54,147 bases of DNA from CAZIXN01 sp039180415 (GTDB lineage Bacteria > Planctomycetota > Phycisphaerae > Phycisphaerales > Phycisphaeraceae): positions 1 through 54,147 of the forward strand of contig JBCDDH010000016.1 of the NCBI GenBank assembly GCA_039180415.1, in the 5' to 3' direction. A program made the translations under genes and the position numbers. Below are positions 50,368-54,147 of this stretch, one piece after another. The notes under the pieces are model-generated. The model was not told where the DNA came from. It did not search any database and was given only the letters and a program-made list of their open reading frames with translations. Position 1 is the first letter of the stretch. Each line of letters begins with the position of its first letter.

Positions 50368-51480
50368 TTAACCCAACGCCCACCAACACAACGCGCCGAG
50401 GCCCGCGGCCACCGGCAGCGTCGTCACCCAGGCCAGCACGATCGTCACGATCATCCTCCATCGACCCCGCCCGCTCGCCGCGCCGATCCCGATCAAGCTC
50501 CCGCAACTCACGTGCGTCGTGCTCACCGGCACGCCCCACTTGCTCGCCACGATCACCAGAAACGCCGTGTTGAGGTTCGCCGTGAACGCCTGCCCGTCGT
50601 TCATCCCCGTGATCCGGTGGCTCATCGTTTCTGCCACCCGTCGCACCGCCAACAGGCCGCCCGCCAGAATCCCGATCCCGACGATGACCACCGCCTGCCA
50701 GTCCGTCAGAAAGCTGAGCCCGATCATGAGCGCCGCGACCTTCGGCGTGTCGTTCAGCCCCCGCGCGAAACTCACCGCCCCGGCCGTCAGCAGGTGGCAC
50801 TTGTCCAGCACCCACTGCGCATTGAACCCCAACACCCGGCCGCCGTACCGCTCCACGCACTCCTCCTCCTCCTCCGCCGTCAGCGTCACCCCCGTCCTCG
50901 CCATGGCCAACGCGCCGTCGCCGCCCACCGAGACCGGCACCGCCTCCTCGCCCACGCACAAACACGTTGTTTTCTCGATCCCCGCCGCCCGCCGCAGCCC
51001 CGTGAACATGAGATACAACACCGCCGCCAGCCCCACCGCGATCACCGGCGACGCCAACAGCGGGTAGAAAAACTTCTTCCAGACCGCCAGCCATTCCAAC
51101 CCGCCGCCCGCCGCACCGATCCCGAGGATCGACCCCACCATGGCGTGCGTCGTCGAGATCGGCATCGCCAGCCGCGTCGCCAGCAACACCGTCGTCCCCG
51201 CCGCCACCCCCACGCACGCCGGGAAGCTGGACGACTGCCAGATCGCGTCGGCCACGATCCCCTGGCCCTTGAACTTGCTCGCCAGTTCCGCCCCGATCCA
51301 GATCGCCGCGACCGACCCCAACGCCGTGGCCACCCCCGCGTAGACCACCGCCGGCTTCAGCCGCATCACGCCGCTGCCGATCAGCGTCGCCACGCCCTTC
51401 GAGTTGTCGTTGGCCCCGTTCGCGAACGCCAGTCCAATCGCCGCGCCCGCGACGATCCCGATCAACAACCATTCCAGCAA
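50368..51480 (-). CDS. inorganic phosphate transporter, PiT family
   Basis: A 370-residue multi-pass membrane transporter. The two PiT signatures are present: FANGANDNSKGVATLIGSGV near the N terminus and SFARGLNDTPKVAALMIGLS in the second half, with PISTTHAMVGSILGIGAAG and VPVSTTHVSCGSLIGIGAA as paired repeats. PiT proteins move metal-phosphate with protons or sodium. A hydrophilic loop (about residues 185-235) contains a Glu run (TAEEEEECVERYGG). The TTG at 51480 has AGGGAG six bases upstream; a farther TTG at 51507 is less likely. No phoU-like gene next to it. Confidence 0.92.
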   Translation of the reverse strand: MLEWLLIGIVAGAAIGLAFANGANDNSKGVATLIGSGVMRLKPAVVYAGVATALGSVAAIWIGAELASKFKGQGIVADAIWQSSSFPACVGVAAGTTVLLATRLAMPISTTHAMVGSILGIGAAGGGLEWLAVWKKFFYPLLASPVIAVGLAAVLYLMFTGLRRAAGIEKTTCLCVGEEAVPVSVGGDGALAMARTGVTLTAEEEEECVERYGGRVLGFNAQWVLDKCHLLTAGAVSFARGLNDTPKVAALMIGLSFLTDWQAVVIVGIGILAGGLLAVRRVAETMSHRITGMNDGQAFTANLNTAFLVIVASKWGVPVSTTHVSCGSLIGIGAASGRGRWRMIVTIVLAWVTTLPVAAGLGALCWWALG

Positions 51481-51655
51481 AACACGCTCCCTGTGCGAAG
51501 AGGCCAACCGGTGCGTGTCACCGGCACATGGACATCGTTCCCAAAATTTTCACGCCGATCTAAAACGCGTCTCACGCGGCTCGTCTCACCGACCGCGCGC
51601 GTAAGCATAGACACGCCCTCGCAGAACGCTCGCCGGTTCCCCAGAAAGAACGCTT

Positions 51656-52189
51656 TCACGTTCGCCGGCGCCCCCGCTCGTCGCGCACGCCGGCCATGAT
51701 CTCGAACACTTCCGCCACCCGCTTCGTCTGCGTCTCCGCCCGCTTCGCCGACGCCACGCGATACGCCAGCCCCCGCCGCTTGCCCGGCGTCAGCGCCTCC
51801 CACCGCGCCCGCATCTCGGCGTCCTGCTTCAGCGCCGCCGCCAGAACCGCCGGCACGTCGACCGCGTCCTGACGGTCCACCCGAAACCTCACCCGCAGCC
51901 CGCTGCCCAGACCCGCGCCCATCGATTTGAGCTGTTTCCGCGAGAGCAGCAGGTACCACCGCCGCTCGCCCCGCGTCCCCGGTACCGCCTTCCCGGGCAC
52001 GGGCATCAAGGCGGACGCAAACTCGATTTCGTTCATCTCTCCCGTGACCCGCAGCCTCGGATACGCCTTCAACGGCAGGTCGTCCTGCATGGCTTCCGGC
52101 AGCCAAACCACCGTGTAGACGTACCGACCGCTGCCGACGTCGTACTCGCAGACCTCACCCTCGAAAGTGTGCGGGTAATACATCGCCAT
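51656..52189 (-). CDS. YdeI/OmdA-type protein (DUF1905 plus bacteriocin-protection domain)
   Basis: A 177-residue soluble protein. The N-terminal half, with FEGEVCEYDVGSGRYVYTVV and RVTGEMNEIEFASALMPVPG, is the DUF1905 fold; the C-terminal half, VPAVLAAALKQDAEMRARWE then LTPGKRRGLAYRVASAKRAE with KRVAEVFEIMAG, is the OmdA/YdeI-like domain. Proteins of this group are linked to bacteriocin or antimicrobial-peptide resistance in a few bacteria; the role here is unknown. ATG at 52189 with GAGGG upstream; ATG at 52183 is also possible. It lies just beyond the distal end of the cassette array, on the same strand. Confidence 0.8.
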   Translation of the reverse strand: MAMYYPHTFEGEVCEYDVGSGRYVYTVVWLPEAMQDDLPLKAYPRLRVTGEMNEIEFASALMPVPGKAVPGTRGERRWYLLLSRKQLKSMGAGLGSGLRVRFRVDRQDAVDVPAVLAAALKQDAEMRARWEALTPGKRRGLAYRVASAKRAETQTKRVAEVFEIMAGVRDERGRRRT

Positions 52190-52305
52190 CGGCAAACCCT
52201 CGCGGGGCCAACGCCCCCCGTCAAGCCACGAAACGCCGAACGTTCTCGACCCGCTCGACGCCCCCGGAAGTTGACGTTTCCTCGATCCGCCGCGACACGT
52301 CGTAG

Positions 52306-52386
52306 CCGCCCGCGGGGAATGGAGGGCGACTCGAAGAAGATCAGGATCCGCGGGCGCGGCCGGTCAACTGCAGCAGGTGGTTAGCC
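52306..52386 (-). repeat. degenerate terminal attC-like site
   Basis: It shares CCGCCCGCGG (52306-52315) and CGGCCGGTCAACTGCAGC (52357-52374) plus GGTGGTTAGC with the other sites. The outer left box is not recognisable where expected (~52279-52285). As the site farthest from the presumed integrase end, it may have decayed or lost its outer part. Confidence 0.6.
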
Positions 52387-52629
52387 CGCCTCGGAGTTAC
52401 TAAAAAATCGACCAAGGCGCTGATCTCCGTGATAAAGATTGCATTCCAGGTGAGGTCTCATCTCACAAGATAGATCGATGAAGGCCATCGCTTCTTCACG
52501 AGTAGCAAAGTTGACAGATTGATCTTCGTCAACATTGATATCCGATCGCCATCTCGCGCCATCAGGCTTGCAGACTATGCCTGTCGATAGTTCACATACG
52601 ACTACACGGAATGGGCCAGAAGAAGTCAT
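52381..52629 (-). CDS. cassette ORF 1, hypothetical protein
   Basis: An 82-residue soluble protein, MTSSGPFRVVVCELSTGIVC..., with FATREEAMAFIDLSCEMRPH as a helical middle and a short FFSNSEAG end. No signal or membrane segment. No family recognised. It starts 4 bases from the attC box at 52634-52640, with no strong Shine-Dalgarno, and its TAA stop (52381-52383) is inside the attC-like site beyond. Lower G+C than flanking genes. Probably expressed from a promoter elsewhere or from the attC-linked leader. Confidence 0.65.
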   Translation of the reverse strand: MTSSGPFRVVVCELSTGIVCKPDGARWRSDINVDEDQSVNFATREEAMAFIDLSCEMRPHLECNLYHGDQRLGRFFSNSEAG

Positions 52630-52633
52630 GCCG

Positions 52634-52741
52634 GACTAACGTCAAAGGCTCAGTTACCGGCCGCCCGCGGAAGTGGGCTACCAACCGACAACACCATTTT
52701 ATTCGCGGGCGTCGCCGGTCAACTGCAGCCGGTGGCTAGCT
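52634..52741 (-). repeat. attC site (108 bp)
   Basis: Plus-strand left box GACTAAC (52634-52640), right box GCTAGCT (52735-52741). Inner arms CAGTTACCGG and CCGGTCAACTG pair with an unpaired T; the outer CCGCCCGCGG meets CGCGGGCG. The right box departs from consensus where the ORF 2 stop TAG (complement CTA at 52736) lies in it. Confidence 0.75.
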
Positions 52742-53158
52742 GTCGTCTCGGAGTGGTCCCACGATCACGGCACCATTGGGCAACAGGATACTGTCAAACG
52801 CAAATACAAAGCCATCCCATCGATCCGTCACGGTGAATAAGCACTGCCACAACTCGTGGTTCTCATCGAACTCGCATTCTGCAACCAAGCCGAGGACCGT
52901 CTTGGAATGTTCGATCAACATGACCGCATCGTCAGCACGACTAGCTGGCTCGTCGAGTGACCGAACGTATCCCGCGAATCCGTCCAGGTGTGCCGGGATG
53001 TCAGATTGTGCCATTACGTTGAAACGAACAGGATGTCCGTCGACGAGGCAGTCGAAGTATTCGCTGCTGTCGCCACCCCTGTGGTGTTGACCGTCTGCGA
53101 AGACTTCGCGGAGATCGATGTCATCGTGAGGTAGATATAGGGCGGCGTTCGCAGGCAT
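52736..53158 (-). CDS. cassette ORF 2, hypothetical protein
   Basis: A 140-residue acidic soluble protein, MPANAALYLPHDDIDLREVF..., with a middle SRADDAVMLIEHSKTVLGLV and C-terminal FAFDSILLPNGAVIVGPLRD. No transmembrane segment, no family recognised. ATG at 53158, eight bases from the attC box at 53167; an in-frame upstream Met would lie inside the attC and is not used. The TAG stop falls in the next attC. Codon use is more A/T-rich than in the neighbouring chromosomal genes. Confidence 0.68.
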   Translation of the reverse strand: MPANAALYLPHDDIDLREVFADGQHHRGGDSSEYFDCLVDGHPVRFNVMAQSDIPAHLDGFAGYVRSLDEPASRADDAVMLIEHSKTVLGLVAECEFDENHELWQCLFTVTDRWDGFVFAFDSILLPNGAVIVGPLRDDS

Positions 53159-53166
53159 GCTAAAGC

Positions 53167-53274
53167 AGCTAACGTCAAAGGCTCGGTTGCCGGCCGCCCG
53201 CGGAAGTGGGCTACCAACCGACAACAACACTCTACTCGCGGGCGTCGCCGGTCAACTGCAGCCGGTGGTTAGGC
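53167..53274 (-). repeat. attC site (108 bp)
   Basis: Left box AGCTAAC (53167-53173) and right box GTTAGGC (53268-53274, perfect GTTRRRY). The arms GGTTGCCGG and CCGGTCAACTG, and GCCGCCCGCG with CGCGGGCG, pair with extra unpaired bases. The centre CTACCAACCGACAACAACAC is shared in part with the other copies. Confidence 0.8.
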
Positions 53275-53550
53275 GGCAAGGAGTTTCAATAAACCAGCAA
53301 TCCCGACGATGGCCAGAGCAATGCAGGTCATGAAATCCATTAGCCCAAATGGGCATGAGTCCCATTGCGGAGCAAACGCGATGAGGACTAAAGCGACGAT
53401 TAGTGCAATCCATTGATGGCCCAGTGCAATGGTCAACCCAATCGCTATCGCTCCGACGATTGTCGGGGCAGTTGGTGGGCAAATCGTTGGCATAGACTGA
53501 ACCAGACGAGCATATCTCCAGCCAAGCGAGTTATTTTGCGGAGTCGTCAT
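53269..53550 (-). CDS. cassette ORF 3, small membrane protein
   Basis: A 93-residue hydrophobic protein, MTTPQNNSLGWRYARLVQSM..., with two or three membrane segments (IVGAIAIGLTIALGHQ; WIALIVALVLIAFAP; MTCIALAIVGIAGLLKLL). No family recognised. ATG at 53550, three bases from the attC box at 53554; the TAA stop (53269-53271) is inside the next attC. Small membrane proteins are frequent in cassette arrays. Function unknown. Confidence 0.68.
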   Translation of the reverse strand: MTTPQNNSLGWRYARLVQSMPTICPPTAPTIVGAIAIGLTIALGHQWIALIVALVLIAFAPQWDSCPFGLMDFMTCIALAIVGIAGLLKLLAA

Positions 53551-53553
53551 GCC

Positions 53554-53663
53554 GCCTAACGTAATTCGGCTCAGTTGCCGGCCGCCCGCGGGAAGCAGGC
53601 TCCAAACCGACAGCAACATTCTATTCGCGATCACGTCCGGTCAACTGCAGCCGGTGGTTAGGT
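53554..53663 (-). repeat. attC site (110 bp), best match to consensus
   Basis: Left box GCCTAAC (53554-53560) and right box GTTAGGT (53657-53663) are near-perfect inverted repeats. Inner CAGTTGCCGG pairs with CCGGTCAACTG (one extra T), and CGGCT with AGCCG (one extra C), giving the extrahelical bases that fix strand choice in attC recombination. Confidence 0.82.
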
Positions 53664-54047
53664 GACATCTTCTGATCGCGGGTAGATGGTCACGATGACC
53701 GCGGCATTTAGGTCTGCGACGCTTCGAATAGTGTCAGGATGAATGATCGCTCGAAAGTTTCGAGGTGTGTCGCCTGATTCGAACCCAATATCGAAGGTGC
53801 GGGATACAGCCCGATCCCAGATTCCCCTCGCCTCGGTCTCAAGATTCTCCAGCAGCATGCAGAAAGTGGCAATAGTTGATTCGGCGTCGCCGCTGGAGCC
53901 TGGTAGTTCAAAACTTGCTTCGTGGAGGCCGCGCGATTGCCCTTGGTAAAGGACGTGAATCTCCTCGCTAAGATCGGTGATTAGTGCTTCGAGCGGTTCC
54001 CGAGCTTCGATCTCGACATCGACATTAAGGAATCGTATGTCGCTCAT
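53658..54047 (-). CDS. cassette ORF 4, hypothetical protein
   Basis: A 129-residue acidic soluble protein, MSDIRFLNVDVEIEAREPLE..., with LITDLSEEIHVLYQGQSRGL, a helical middle TIATFCMLLENLETEARGIW and C-terminal FRAIIHPDTIRSVADLNAAV. The beta-alpha pattern suggests a small DUF4279-like fold, which I cannot confirm. ATG at 54047, three bases from the attC box at 54051; the stop (complement TTA, 53658) is inside the next attC. Confidence 0.68.
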   Translation of the reverse strand: MSDIRFLNVDVEIEAREPLEALITDLSEEIHVLYQGQSRGLHEASFELPGSSGDAESTIATFCMLLENLETEARGIWDRAVSRTFDIGFESGDTPRNFRAIIHPDTIRSVADLNAAVIVTIYPRSEDVT

Positions 54048-54050
54048 GCC

Positions 54051-54147
54051 GCTTAACGTCAAAGGCTCAGTTGCCGGCCGCCTGCGGAAGCAGACTCCAT
54101 ACCGATAACACAATTATCCATCGCGGGCGTCGCCGGTCAACTGCAGC
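54051..54147 (-). repeat. attC site, cut by the window edge
   Basis: Left box GCTTAAC (54051-54057), then GTCAAAGGCTCAGTTGCCGG and, after a more A/T-rich centre (CCGATAACACAATTATCC), the right arm CGCCGGTCAACTGCAGC, where the window ends. Its right box and the ORF it belongs to lie outside. Confidence 0.78.

Larger units (their letters stand above)
52306..54147 (-). mobile_element. integron-type gene-cassette array (no integrase in window)
   Basis: Four short ORFs, all on the minus strand, alternate with ~108-110 bp related palindromes at 52634, 53167, 53554 and 54051, plus a degenerate one at 52306-52386. Each ORF starts 3-8 bases after one palindrome and ends inside the next. Palindrome ends fit attC consensus (RYYYAAC / GTTRRRY): for example GCCTAAC at 53554 and GTTAGGC at 53268. 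Inner arms pair with one or two unpaired bases, as attC sites do. The ORFs are unrelated to one another and lower in G+C than the rest of the window. The right edge cuts the fifth site, so the array continues. Confidence 0.82.

Noticed and set aside
52306..54147. CRISPR array
   Set aside because: The repeats are ~108-110 bp palindromes and the intervals are 250-500 bases of coding sequence, far from the ~30 bp repeat/spacer form; no cas genes.

Overview
The window looks like a chromosomal segment of a marine-type planctomycete of the class Phycisphaerae. The reasons are the high G+C content, six secreted proteins ending in a PEP-CTERM sorting tail, five of which also carry a dockerin-like signature (GDxNxxGxVEQGDLNLVLNNWG type), a long acidic RpoD, and a complete-looking rod/ring/hook-filament flagellar block next to fliW-csrA-flagellin. 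This is inference from gene content; no 16S or tRNA gene was found.

Layout. 1-6.0 kb (minus strand): a SCO-type copper/thiol protein, two tandem paralogous TIM-barrel glycosidase-like secreted proteins and a GH10 xylanase. 6.2-12 kb (plus): a lipoprotein, then rpmB-dnaG-rpoD, a planctomycete form of the macromolecular-synthesis cluster. 12-13.7 kb: a frameshifted DNA methyltransferase relic and an M42 peptidase, followed by a probable small RNA on the opposite strand. 14.0-27.2 kb (plus): the flagellar block small ORF-flgF-flgG-flgA-flgH-flgI-flgJ-like-flgN-flgK-flgL-fliW-csrA-fliC-TPR. The flagellin Shine-Dalgarno sits in the loop of a perfect 6-bp hairpin, the form of a CsrA site, so the FliW-CsrA-flagellin switch known from Bacillus is likely at work. 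27.2-34.6 kb: small membrane proteins, cysK, an alpha/beta hydrolase, tpx, a region with a strong terminator but no clear gene, an amidohydrolase, a HAD phosphatase and hsp20. 34.9-40 kb: argC, a thioredoxin-like protein, an ECF sigma factor with a candidate anti-sigma partner carrying a prepilin-like domain, and a STAS protein. 40-45.3 kb (minus): four consecutive PEP-CTERM/dockerin-like exported proteins, one a cyclophilin. 45.4-52.2 kb: an aminotransferase, a parvulin-type lipoprotein, a zinc-ribbon tail-anchored protein, a cysteine-desulfurase-like enzyme, a PiT phosphate transporter and a YdeI/OmdA-type protein.

52.3 kb to the right edge is the most unusual part. Four short, lower-G+C ORFs, all on the minus strand, are separated by ~108-110 bp imperfect palindromes. 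Each has RYYYAAC / GTTRRRY-type ends and interrupted inner arms. The ORFs start 3-8 bases from one palindrome and stop inside the next. This is the architecture of an integron gene-cassette array with its own attC family. No integrase gene lies in the window; from cassette orientation it would be expected beyond the right edge, if it exists.
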